Source: Streptomyces sp. CG1 (GTDB lineage: Bacteria; Actinomycetota; Actinomycetes; Streptomycetales; Streptomycetaceae). Taken from it: a DNA stretch of 64,000 nucleotides. Location: NCBI RefSeq assembly GCF_041080625.1, contig NZ_CP163518.1:1798001-1862000 (forward strand), read 5' to 3'. Every line of letters begins with the position of its first letter. The stretch's first letter is position 1. Made by a program: the position numbers and the translations under genes. Below the pieces are notes generated by a model. It did not search any database and was not told where the DNA came from. It saw only the letters and a list, made by a program, of their open reading frames with translations. This document shows positions 1 through 7,794 of this stretch, piece after piece.

Positions 1-801
1 GTGCCCGGTGCGCCCAGCGCCGCCGCGCGCAGCCTCGCCGAGGAGGTCGTGAGCATCGCCCGCTCCGAGCTGCCCGGTCTGGACGTCCGGATCGGGTACC
101 TGGACGGGGACGACGCCGAGTTCCCCACGCTCCGGTCCGTGCTGGTGCGCGCCGCCGAGGAGCGGACGGCCCGTTACGAGCAGGCCGTCGCCGCCGGAAT
201 CGAAGGGATCAGGGAGCCGGACGGCCCGGTCGCCGTCGTCGTTCCGCTGCTGGCCGGTCCGGACAGCGCCCTGCTGCGGCAGATCCGCCAGTCCGTGATG
301 GACAGCCGGGTCGCCGCCGATCTGACCGACGTCCTCGGTCCGCACCCGCTGCTCGCCGAGGCGCTGCACGTGCGGCTGTCCGAGGCGGGGCTGGCCCGTG
401 CCGACCGCGCCCGCCTGTTCACCGTGGCCACCGCGGCGGACGGCATCATCCTGGCGTCCGTGGGGGGCGAGGAGGCGGTGCAGGCGGCCGGGATCACCGG
501 CATGCTGCTCGCCGCGCGCCTGGCCGTGCCGGTGATGGCGGCGGCCCTGGACCAGGAGGGCTCGATCGCCTCCGTCGCCGAGCAGCTGCGCTCCTCGGGC
601 TCGCAGCAGCTGGCCCTGGCGCCGTATCTGGTCGGCCCGGAGATCGACCCGGCGCTGCTGGCGGCGGCCGCCGAGGAGGCGGGCTGCTCCTCGGCCGAGG
701 CGCTCGGCGCGTACCCGGCGATCGGCAAGCTCGCCCTCGCCAAGTACACGACGACACTGGGCATCACCCCGCAGCAGCCCCAGGGCATGCCGGTCCGCTG
801 A
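1..801 (+). CDS. CbiX/sirohydrochlorin chelatase-like protein, 5' end probably outside the window
   Basis: The 266 visible residues resemble the CbiX-type class II chelatase family, including the C-terminal half with alternating hydrophobic strands and a GPHPLLAEAL segment typical of the second chelatase repeat. Family members insert cobalt or iron (or occasionally nickel) into tetrapyrroles in the cytoplasm. The GTG at base 1 gives the first Val of a VPGAPSAAARSLAEE stretch. In streptomycete homologues, as I remember them, this stretch is internal, so the true start probably lies upstream. I cannot identify the metal ligands with confidence, so chelatase activity is not assured. A strong hairpin terminator follows 27 bases after the stop. 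Confidence 0.6.
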   Translation: MPGAPSAAARSLAEEVVSIARSELPGLDVRIGYLDGDDAEFPTLRSVLVRAAEERTARYEQAVAAGIEGIREPDGPVAVVVPLLAGPDSALLRQIRQSVMDSRVAADLTDVLGPHPLLAEALHVRLSEAGLARADRARLFTVATAADGIILASVGGEEAVQAAGITGMLLAARLAVPVMAAALDQEGSIASVAEQLRSSGSQQLALAPYLVGPEIDPALLAAAAEEAGCSSAEALGAYPAIGKLALAKYTTTLGITPQQPQGMPVR

Positions 802-828
802 CCCGCCCCACGGCACCCGCACGGCACA

Positions 829-857
829 GGGCCCGCTCCACGCCCCGGAGCGGGCCC
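829..857 (+). terminator. Intrinsic terminator after the CbiX-like gene
   Basis: A perfect 11-bp stem (GGGCCCGCTCC paired with GGAGCGGGCCC) closes a 7-nt loop and is followed by TTCGCGTT. It sits 27 nt after the stop codon, as expected for a GC-rich actinobacterial terminator without a long U tract. Confidence 0.8.
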
Positions 858-875
858 TTCGCGTTGCCGGGGCCA

Positions 876-1120
876 CTCAGCCGGCCACGCCTGCCGAGGA
901 GAGGCCGGCAGAAGACACCTGCCCCGGGAGACTGATCCGACGGCGCATTCCCGGCAGACTCGGCCGACGATGCCTGAAACGCCGGGCCTCGGCCGACGAC
1001 GAGCGACCCGCCAGGTCTCAGCGACCATGTCTGGGCCGGCCAGGCCTCAGCCGACCGCGCCCTGCCGGGCGGGATTCAGCCGACGCACCCGCGCCCCGCG
1101 CCCGCAAGACCTCAGCCGAA
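876..1120 (-). repeat. Degenerate ~29-bp tandem array downstream of the lactonase gene
   Basis: On the minus strand a motif close to TCGGCTGAGGCCTGGCGGG recurs. Its core (plus-strand CTCAGCCGAC or variants) begins near 876, 932, 959, 988, 1016, 1046, 1075 and 1111, mostly 27-30 bp apart. The last copy contains the TGA stop of the lactonase gene, so the array may have grown by duplication of the 3' end of that gene. Units are diverged and one is unclear (near 905). Confidence 0.5.
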
Positions 1121-2149
1121 GACGACGCACGAGGCCGCGGGAACGCGTACCGCGCCGTCGTAGCGCGGCAGTCCCGTCGCCTCGTCCACGGCGAACCAGG
1201 CCACATCCCCGGAGCGCTCGTTGGCCGTGTAGAGGAAGCCGTCCTGCTCGGCGAGTGCGCGGGGCCAGCGGCCGGCGCAGGGCACCGTGCCGATCAGCCG
1301 GAGCCCGTCGCCCTCGACGGCGAGGACCGACAGAACGTCCTCGCCGCGGGTCGCGGTCCATACGAAGCGGCCGTCGGGCGAGACCACGATCCCGGACGGA
1401 TAGGCGTCGCCGGCCGGGGCACCGGGCAGTACGGGGACCTCGGTCAGCGGCCTGAGGGAGCCCGCCTCGGGGTCCCAGCGGCACACGGTCACCGTCGGGG
1501 TGAGTTCGTTGACGACGTAGGCGTACGCACCATCCGGATGGAAGGCCAGATGACGGGGGCCGGAGCCGGGGCGCAGGGCGAACTCGCGGTGCAGGGCGGG
1601 CGCGCCGTCCGCGAGGGTGCAGACCCGTACCGAGTCCGTGCCGAGGTCCACGCTCACGGCCCACCGGCCGCTGGGGTCGGCCTGCACCTGGTGGGCGTGC
1701 GGGCCGCGCTGCCGCCGGTCGTGCGGGCCGGAGCCGGTGTGCTGGAGCCGTCCGGAGGGCTTGGCGGCGAGCGTGCCGTCCGGGCGCAGGGGTACGGCGG
1801 TGACACTGCCGCACCCGTAGTTGGCGGTGAGCACGTGCCCCGCGTAGAGGCCGAGGTGGGTCGGTCCGCTGCCGTCCACCGGCACGGGCGCCCCGGCGAG
1901 TGCCGGCCGTTCGCCGTCGACACGGTAGGCGGCCACGGCGCCCTCGGCGATCTCACTGACCGCGTAGAGCGTCCCGCCGTCGGGCGACAGGACCAGATAG
2001 GACGGGTCGCGTACGTCGTTCACGGCGACGCCGAGGGTGAGGGCGCCACCGTCCGGCGCGACATCGGCGGTCACGAGGCCGGGGCCGCCCGCTGCCGTGA
2101 ACGAGCCGATGAACGCCCGGAGCCTGCCGGACCTGCCGTCCTGTGCCAC
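1112..2149 (-). CDS. Lactonase family protein (6-phosphogluconolactonase-like seven-bladed propeller)
   Basis: The 345-residue protein has repeated beta-propeller blades with motifs such as LSPDGGTLYAVSE, VSPDGRFVWTATRGED and ending in FLYTANERSGDVAWFAVD. This is the signature of the YbhE/Pgl-type lactonase family (PF10282), which hydrolyses 6-phosphogluconolactone or related sugar lactones. The start was set at GTG 2149 because GAGAGGGGA lies 8 nt upstream and the family similarity begins there (RLRAFIGSF). The longer open frame upstream is Arg-rich and unlike the family. It stands alone, with a decayed transporter upstream and the 29-bp array downstream. The substrate is not certain. Confidence 0.8.
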   Translation of the reverse strand: MAQDGRSGRLRAFIGSFTAAGGPGLVTADVAPDGGALTLGVAVNDVRDPSYLVLSPDGGTLYAVSEIAEGAVAAYRVDGERPALAGAPVPVDGSGPTHLGLYAGHVLTANYGCGSVTAVPLRPDGTLAAKPSGRLQHTGSGPHDRRQRGPHAHQVQADPSGRWAVSVDLGTDSVRVCTLADGAPALHREFALRPGSGPRHLAFHPDGAYAYVVNELTPTVTVCRWDPEAGSLRPLTEVPVLPGAPAGDAYPSGIVVSPDGRFVWTATRGEDVLSVLAVEGDGLRLIGTVPCAGRWPRALAEQDGFLYTANERSGDVAWFAVDEATGLPRYDGAVRVPAASCVVFG

Positions 2150-2430
2150 CGCTGTCCCCTCTCGGTCGAGCCCGTCCGGGGCCGACGGTAGCAGTCGATC
2201 AAGGCGGTCTAGACCAAGGGGCCGGGCGTGGGGCCGATAGTTTTCCGCTGATTTCCTCGCCGGACTTTCCGCCGCTTTCCTGGCGAGTCGCGCTGTGGCC
2301 GCTCCTCGTGAGTCGTCGTGCGGGCACCGCGCGACTCGTAGTGCCGGGCGCCGTCCCCCGACGGCGTCCGGCTCCGACCCCGCCAACCGTGCCCGTGCAC
2401 CAACCGTGCCCCTGCGCCGGCCAGGACCGA

Positions 2431-3099
2431 TCAGGCCCCCACCAGCCGCGACCCCGACGGTTCCCGCAGGGGCTCGGCCAGGTCGGCGAGGGCTCGTTCC
2501 AGGCCGTGCAGGTGGGCCAGGGCGGGCTCGACGGGCGGCTCGGCGGGGCAGTGGACGGGCTCCGGGCGGCTCGTGGTGAGGGCCTCGACGGCGGCCTCCA
2601 CGCGCCGGCAGGCCGCGGTCAGCCGCGCGTCGTGTGAGGCCTCGGGATCCGCGTCGACCGTCACCAGGCCATGGACCTCGCGGGCGCAGTCGTCGAGGAG
2701 CGCGAGGACGCGGCGGGCGCGCGCCTTGCGGGCCGGCATCGGGTTCAGCGGGTGCACCAGCGGGGCCACCGCCAGCCGGACCCGGCCGAGCAACTGCTCC
2801 AGTTCGGCCACGCGCGGCGCCGGGTCTGCGGTCGCGGAGCCCGCGAGCCGGGCCGCGGCCTCGGCCGTACAGGCATGGACGCAGCGCAGGGCGCGCTGGA
2901 TCCAGGCGTCCGTGATGGCGTGGGTGGTGACCGGCAGGACGAACAGCACGGCGAGCGCGGCACCGAGCGCGCCCACGCCGGTCTCGGCGATACGCAGGAC
3001 GAGCAGTCCGGGGCTCAGGACGCCGAGGAGGCCGTAGAGCAGCTCGGCGAGCAGGGTCACGCAGAGCATCATCCAGTTGTTCGCCAGAGTTTCCGCAGG
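2431..3099 (-). pseudogene. C-terminal remnant of a FUSC/aromatic acid exporter family membrane protein
   Basis: The encoded segment NNWMMLCVTLLAELLYG begins a transmembrane stretch followed by a second hydrophobic segment (GVGALGAALAVLFVLPVTTHA) and a cytoplasmic helical tail. This matches the end of the long FUSC-type efflux proteins, which normally have 600-700 residues and two six-helix bundles. In the same frame, similarity runs a few codons past the only ATGs (3072 and 3069) and ends at a TGA at 3100, so the N-terminal two thirds are missing. A 213-residue product could still be made from 3072, but it would be two helices plus tail. The break coincides with the lower-GC patch at 3.1-3.5 kb. 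Confidence 0.6.
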
Positions 3100-3534
3100 T
3101 CAGGGCCTACGCAACACGTCCAAGGTCAGCAAAAGGTCAGCATTCACGCGGCATCCTCAGCCCGGAACTCCCTTTCGGAGTACACATCCACTGACCAGGG
3201 ACCCTACTCCAGCGACGGCCCTTTGGTGCTCGCACTCGAAAAACCACAGGCCGGAGCCCTTTGTGGCAGCTTTGAGGATCACCGCGCACTTCACGTGATG
3301 CGGCATAGAAACAATGCCAATCAAAAATATGCGAAAGGAAGCGACAAGCCGGCGCCACAGCAGGAGCAAGTCAGACCCAAGATCAATGTGCATTGTGTGT
3401 GCTATGGGCGCTACGGGCGGCCTCTTGACGCACGCCCTGGCCTCAGGACTCCCTCCCCGCTCGCCATCAAGCGGACTCAGGCGGGCATCGGCAAGGGTCT
3501 CGCCGTATGGCATTTGAAATGCCATATCCGTGCT
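3100..3534. other. Gene-free, lower-GC stretch between the truncated transporter and the toxin-antitoxin gene
   Basis: No convincing gene is seen on either strand. The stretch is visibly richer in A and T than its flanks (for example around 3305-3385) and has AGGTCAG repeated near 3097, 3124 and 3135. It joins a truncated native gene to a toxin-antitoxin gene, which fits an insertion or deletion junction. The only clear element is the palindrome at 3506-3526. Confidence 0.5.
3506..3526. promoter_or_regulatory. Palindromic operator of the VapBC-type gene
   Basis: A perfect inverted repeat, TATGGCATTT and AAATGCCATA around a central G, ends 8 bp before the ATG at 3535. Toxin-antitoxin operons are usually repressed by their own antitoxin bound to such a palindrome at the promoter. 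The AT-rich arm could also supply the -10 element, and the short distance suggests a leaderless transcript. Binding is inferred. Confidence 0.6.
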
Positions 3535-4215
3535 ATGGCTGACGACGACACCGACTTCCCGCCCGGCGACGGCCCCAGCAGCGGGATCTCCGTCTCCCTC
3601 ACTGCCGGCACCCTGCAGGCGATCCGCGAGCGGGTTGGCAAGCGGGGCGTGTCCGCCTACCTGGAGAAGGCCGCTCAGCGGCAGATCGAGCGCGACAACC
3701 TGGATGAGCTGATCGCCAGCTTCGACGAGGCCAATGGCCCAGCCGATCCGGAGGCCGTGGCCGCCAAGCGGGCCAAGCTCACTGGGTCTGCCCCCTCTTC
3801 GGGTGCTCGGGGCGGCGGCGTGAGCGGCGCCCTCATTCTGGACAGTGAGGGCCTGGCCAAGGCCGTTCAGCGCGATCGCGAGGTCCATCGGCTCACCGCC
3901 GCCCGCGACGCTGCCCTCCCGGTCATCACCTCTGCCGCGGTACTCATCGAGGTGATCCACCCCAGCATCAATGACGCCGCGCTGAAGTGGACGCTGTCCC
4001 AACTGAGGGTCGAGCCGGTCACCCAGGCTGTCGCCCAGTCGGCAGCGGCCCTGCTGCGCACAGCCGGGCTGCACGGCCACAAGTACGCCATCGATGCCGT
4101 GCTCTGCGCCACCGCCCTCACTCAACCTGGACGCATCACCATCCTGACCTCCGACGTCGAGGACATCGTCACACTCACCGCAGGCCATTCCCGGATCGTG
4201 GCCGAGAAGGTCTGA
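3535..4215 (+). CDS. VapB-VapC type antitoxin-PIN toxin encoded as one open frame
   Basis: Residues 1 to about 85 look like a VapB-like antitoxin: a short strand ISVSLTAGTL, helices RERVGKRGVSAYLEKAAQRQIERD, and an acidic tail. Residues 96-226 form a PIN domain with the expected acidic residues (LILDSEG near 103, VLIEV, YAIDAVL, TSDVED), typical of VapC ribonucleases that cut tRNA or other RNA. The two halves are normally separate genes. Here they share one frame without a stop across GSAPSSGARGGG. GTG 3820 could start the toxin alone. The embedded GTGA at 3820 suggests an ancestral 4-bp overlap turned into a fusion by a small indel. A palindromic operator lies just upstream. Confidence 0.65.
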   Translation: MADDDTDFPPGDGPSSGISVSLTAGTLQAIRERVGKRGVSAYLEKAAQRQIERDNLDELIASFDEANGPADPEAVAAKRAKLTGSAPSSGARGGGVSGALILDSEGLAKAVQRDREVHRLTAARDAALPVITSAAVLIEVIHPSINDAALKWTLSQLRVEPVTQAVAQSAAALLRTAGLHGHKYAIDAVLCATALTQPGRITILTSDVEDIVTLTAGHSRIVAEKV

Positions 4216-4337
4216 CCCGCCGCCCGTGTCTCTCCGCGTGGCGATCGCCCACCCCCTCCCCACCGGGACAGCTGTAGCGGGTTCTGCCGCGGTTGCGCTC
4301 GTGCTGGTGACAGCGAACGGCGCGCGTTTCATGATGG

Positions 4338-4747
4338 GTGGCGATGACGACTTCGACCTTTGTGTCCCGCCTGCGCCTGGTCGGGCGTGGATCGGCGGCG
4401 GTGTCGATGTCCGCTGTATGGGCAGGGCTGTTCGCGGTGTTCGGAACAGTGCTGGCTGTGGTGGCGCATCACGTGGTGTTCGACGACGCACTCTCTTGGA
4501 TCACGCGGGGGTCGCCATCCTCGTACTCTTCCTCTGTGCTCCCGGCGTGCATGAACCCGCCTCCCTGAAGCGTCAGTTGGCCGCAGCAACTGTCGCGCAG
4601 GCGGTGTTGGCGGGCCGGTTCGCATACTCGGCCAACGACACTGCGATTACTGCCGCGCACGGCGTCCGGCCGCTCGGTGAGGCATCCGTACGCCTCCTTG
4701 TACGGATGCACCGGCTCACGTGCTCATCCGGTGCCGTCCACCACTGA
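4338..4747 (+). pseudogene. Frameshifted small membrane protein gene
   Basis: From GTG 4338 or ATG 4344 the frame reads MTTSTFVSRLRLVGRG followed by a hydrophobic helix (AAVSMSAVWAGLFAVFGTVLAVVAHHVVF). At about 4506 a run of five G residues shifts the frame. Adding one G continues as GVAILVLFLCAPGVHEPAS and further helical sequence to a stop at 4747. Both parts look like pieces of one conserved streptomycete membrane protein of unknown function. The last 20 residues look less native, so the 3' end may also be altered. A sequencing error in the G run is possible. Confidence 0.4.
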
Positions 4748-4880
4748 GTCGGCGCGCGTGCAGGGCGAGTTCCCGGTTATGTGCACGTCACTCCTCAGGA
4801 GTATTACCTGCGACGCCGCCCGTCGTCGTTCGCCGGGCCGGGGGTGGTGACACGACGCTTCCCCGGCCCGGAGGTGGCGG

Positions 4881-6368
4881 TCAGCCGGTGGAGGTGGATC
4901 CGGCCGTACGGCGGCTCCGAAGGGCGCCCACGGCCAGGTCCACGGCGAGGAAAGCGGCCAGCGGTATGCCGCACAGGGGGATGACCCAGCCGACCACGGC
5001 GACCACGACGATGCCGACGGCGACGGTCCAGGACGGCAGGGTGCGCCAGGCTCCGCGGGCGGGCGGGGTGCCCAGGAGGGCACGACGGTCGGAACGGGTG
5101 GGGCGGCGCTGCCACCACATGCGATAGCCCCAGATGGTCACGCAGATCAGGCCGACGGCGAGGAGGGCCAGGAGGATCTGGTTGACCAGACCGAAGAGGG
5201 TTCCCATGTGGGCGTTGATGCCCCAGCGGGTGAGCTTGGCCATCACCGGCCAGTCGGCGAAGTCGACCCGGTCGGTCACCCGGTCGGTGGCTGCATCGAC
5301 GGCGACGCTGTCGCGTCCGACCGGCCAGAGGTTGCGGGTCTGCGTCACGGTCCAGGCGGTGGCGCCGTCCTGGGGCACGGCGATCGCCACCGGCCCGCCC
5401 ACGCCGTCGGCACGGGCCGCCTTCAGGACGCCGTCTATCGCGGCCGGGTCGACGCTCTTCGCGCCGGTACCTTTCGTGCCGGTCGTCAGGGAGGTGGCCA
5501 CCGCCGGCGTGTGGGAGTGCAGCGCGTCCAGCGCCTCGCCGAAGTTCGCTCCGGCGTAGCGCGACCACGTCAGACCGGTGGCCGAGAGGCCCAGCAGGCC
5601 GATGGAGAGCCAGAGTCCGGTCGCGGCATGCCAGCTGCGGGTGCGACGCACCCCCCTCTTGGCGGTCCGGTCCGGCAGCAGGAGGCGCCGCGCGGTCCGC
5701 TTGCCGTGCCGGCGGCGCCACCACAGGACCAGACCGCCGAGGACGAGCACCCACAGCCAGCTCGCGGCGATCTCCGAGTAGTACCGGCCGACGGTCCCGA
5801 GGTTCAGGTTGCGGTGCAGGGCGTCCAGCCACGTGGTGAGCGGGGTCTCGGCGTACCAGGTGGTCAGCTGACCCTTGGTCTTGCCCGTGTACGGGTCGAC
5901 GTAGACGGTGTGGGTCCTCTCGCCGAGTTCGGGCAGGGAGAAGTCCACCTGTGTCGTGTCGCCGCCGCTTCCCGGGCGTGCGGCGGTCAGCGTGCCCTTC
6001 GGATGCTCCGCGCGTGCGGCAGCGACCTGCCGGGACAGGGGCACGGTGCTGTCGCCGGTGTGAGCGACGTGGAGTTCCTTGCCGTAGACGAGCGAGTCCA
6101 GCTGGGGCGTGAAGGTGTACAGCAGACCGGTGACGGCCGCGACCAGCAGGAACGGCGCCACCAGGATCCCGGCGTAGAAGTGCAGCCGTGCCAGCAGGGC
6201 GCCGAAGCCTCCCGGTCGTCGGGCGGGGGCGGCCGTCGTCCCGTCGCGGTGGCCGTGGCCTCGGCTCCGTCCCCGGCTGCCGCGGGCGGGCTGGGCAGTT
6301 CCGAGTCCGTGGATGTCATTGATACCTCGTGCTGGGTGGGCGGTGCCGGGCACTCGTGCCGGACGCAC
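4881..6368 (-). CDS. PepSY domain membrane protein
   Basis: The protein has the PepSY-TM layout: an N-terminal helix (LHFYAGILVAPFLLVAAVTGLLYTF), a periplasmic PepSY-like segment, a YVDPYTGK stretch, LHRNLNLG, two more helices around ASWLWVLVLGGLVLWWRRR, a second PepSY-like repeat ending RWGINAHMGTLFG, and C-terminal helices. Such proteins are associated with iron or siderophore reduction and with folding or regulation at the membrane. The start is uncertain. In this frame the only starts are ATG 6368 or GTG 6353, which give an Arg-rich leader. A better ribosome site (CACGAGGT) precedes ATG 6319 in another frame (MTSTDSELPSPP), so a frameshift near the N-terminus is possible. Confidence 0.75.
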   Translation of the reverse strand: MRPARVPGTAHPARGINDIHGLGTAQPARGSRGRSRGHGHRDGTTAAPARRPGGFGALLARLHFYAGILVAPFLLVAAVTGLLYTFTPQLDSLVYGKELHVAHTGDSTVPLSRQVAAARAEHPKGTLTAARPGSGGDTTQVDFSLPELGERTHTVYVDPYTGKTKGQLTTWYAETPLTTWLDALHRNLNLGTVGRYYSEIAASWLWVLVLGGLVLWWRRRHGKRTARRLLLPDRTAKRGVRRTRSWHAATGLWLSIGLLGLSATGLTWSRYAGANFGEALDALHSHTPAVATSLTTGTKGTGAKSVDPAAIDGVLKAARADGVGGPVAIAVPQDGATAWTVTQTRNLWPVGRDSVAVDAATDRVTDRVDFADWPVMAKLTRWGINAHMGTLFGLVNQILLALLAVGLICVTIWGYRMWWQRRPTRSDRRALLGTPPARGAWRTLPSWTVAVGIVVVAVVGWVIPLCGIPLAAFLAVDLAVGALRSRRTAGSTSTG

Positions 6369-6597
6369 GACGCCCGGCAGTCGGACCGCCGTGACGTCGC
6401 TCCAGTGGCTCGATTCGGCCGCTGTCTTGAAACAGTCGGATGGAGGGACGCCCCAGTTCCCTGGCGATCGTTCGAAATTTCACCGACGCCGAAACCGGTG
6501 AGCCGGGGGTGCCGTACAGGGCGCCATCCCGACTGGACGCTGCGTGCGGGCCGTTCTCGCATAGTCGTCGGAGAGCGCCCTTCGGTTCCCCGGCGTC

Positions 6598-7124
6598 ACG
6601 GGGAGAATCCTCACGTAGGACAGACCCGCGTCGGCACTCCCGCCGGGTCTTGCCTCCTTGATCCGGCGCCCGTAGTAGTCCTGGGTGCGCGGGTCGACCC
6701 GCAGACGGGTGAACACGATGCGATGGAGCGCGGCATTTGCCTGACGGTCGCCACCACGGTTGAGGCGACGGAGCTGCCGGCGTCCCGAGGAACGCTCGAC
6801 AGGACCGACCCCGCACAGCGCAGCGAAGGACGCCTCACTGTCCAGACGTGCCGGGTTGTCCCCCACCGTGACCAGCAAAGCGACGGCCGTGTCCGGACCG
6901 ATCCCCACCACATCAGGCAGCTGCGGTGCGGGGGCATAACACTTGACGAGACGAGCCAGACGAGCGTCCACATTCCGGATCCGCTCGGAGAGCTGGCCGA
7001 TCCGGTGAGCCAGCAGCCCCAGCGTGATCCGAGTGGCCTGCAGCACCGCCTCCACGCCGACCTCCTCGTCACCGCCCACGTCGGCGAACCGCGTGTCGAA
7101 AAACAGCAGGCGTGTCGGTCGCAT
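6598..7124 (-). pseudogene. IS110-family transposase remnant (C-terminal half)
   Basis: The fragment contains the transposase_20 region typical of IS110 enzymes: LPDVVGIGPDTAVALLVTVGDNPARLDSEASFAALCGVGPV, then SSGRRQLRRLNRGGDRQANAALHRIV and YYGRRIKEA. Full-length family members have about 400 residues with an N-terminal DEDD nuclease domain, absent here. The 3' end also loses frame: KTRREC appears in another frame at the expected place. No terminal repeats were seen, as usual for IS110. This is an immobile relic between the PepSY and GtrA genes. Confidence 0.75.
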
Positions 7125-7139
7125 CGGGCGCGAGGGGGG

Positions 7140-7583
7140 TCATTGGTGGCGGCGTCCGAAGACGACCATCCGCAGGACCGTGAAACGCACCACGGTCACC
7201 AGGGCGAAGCTCGGCGCAAGTACCAGGGTCTCCGCTGCTGGTGAGGCGGTGGGCCGGTAGTGGCGGAAGAGCAGGAGGGCGCCTGAGGTGACCAGGTACG
7301 CCAGGACGAACAGGCCACCCGCGGCCAGATGCGCCTGGAGGACCCGGACCGGGGACTCGCGAAAGGTCAGCCGGCGGTTGGCCTCCGTGTTGAGGACGGT
7401 GACGACAACGAGGGAGGTGAAATTGGCCAGGATGGGCGGCGACCACTGGCGCAGAACCCAGTACAGCATGGCCTGGGCCGCCGTGGAGACGACGCCGATC
7501 ACGACGAACCAGAACACTTCCCTGGTCAGCGCGGTGCGGCCGAGCCAGGTGGTGGCGCTGCGCCGTGCGCTGAGGCGTCGCAC
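7140..7583 (-). CDS. GtrA family membrane protein
   Basis: The protein has about 147 residues and four predicted transmembrane helices (EVFWFVVIGVVSTAAQAMLYWVL, ILANFTSLVVVTVLNTEANR, LAAGGLFVLAYLVTSGALLLF and FALVTVVRFTVLRMVVF), with the NTEANRRLTF loop typical of GtrA/DPMS-type proteins. These act with membrane glycosyltransferases on lipid-linked sugars used for cell-envelope polymers. I chose GTG 7583 because GGTGG precedes it and the resulting length suits the family. The frame is open to ATG 7667. It is followed on its strand by the IS110 relic, so it appears to be a single-gene unit. Confidence 0.75.
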   Translation of the reverse strand: MRRLSARRSATTWLGRTALTREVFWFVVIGVVSTAAQAMLYWVLRQWSPPILANFTSLVVVTVLNTEANRRLTFRESPVRVLQAHLAAGGLFVLAYLVTSGALLLFRHYRPTASPAAETLVLAPSFALVTVVRFTVLRMVVFGRRHQ

Positions 7584-7794
7584 CCCACCATCATGAGGCC
7601 GCCGTGCGACCCGTCGAGCCGTGCGCAGCGCCGGTTCTACCGTTCGGCTGACGACGGACACCCGCATGCACGACAGGCGCGGAGAGCCGACCCGATCTGT
7701 GCCAGTTTGTGGCTGACGATTTGACAGGCACTGACGGAGCGGTGGGGTTCGATCCCCACGTTGAGGGACGGTCTGGGGACAGGGGAGGCAGTCG

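Noticed and set aside
2671..3534. N-terminal extension of the VapBC frame upstream of ATG 3535
   Set aside because: This part is antisense to the FUSC remnant and crosses the operator. The antitoxin similarity begins at 3535.
5208..7244. 678-codon open frame on the plus strand
   Set aside because: It is a shadow antisense to the PepSY gene and the IS110 relic; low-complexity translation and no family.
7743..7762. GTGGGGTTCGATCCCCAC looks like a tRNA T-arm
   Set aside because: With a 5-bp stem and 7-nt loop it does not pair correctly, and no acceptor, anticodon or D-arm can be drawn upstream. It directly precedes the TTG-started oxidoreductase gene.
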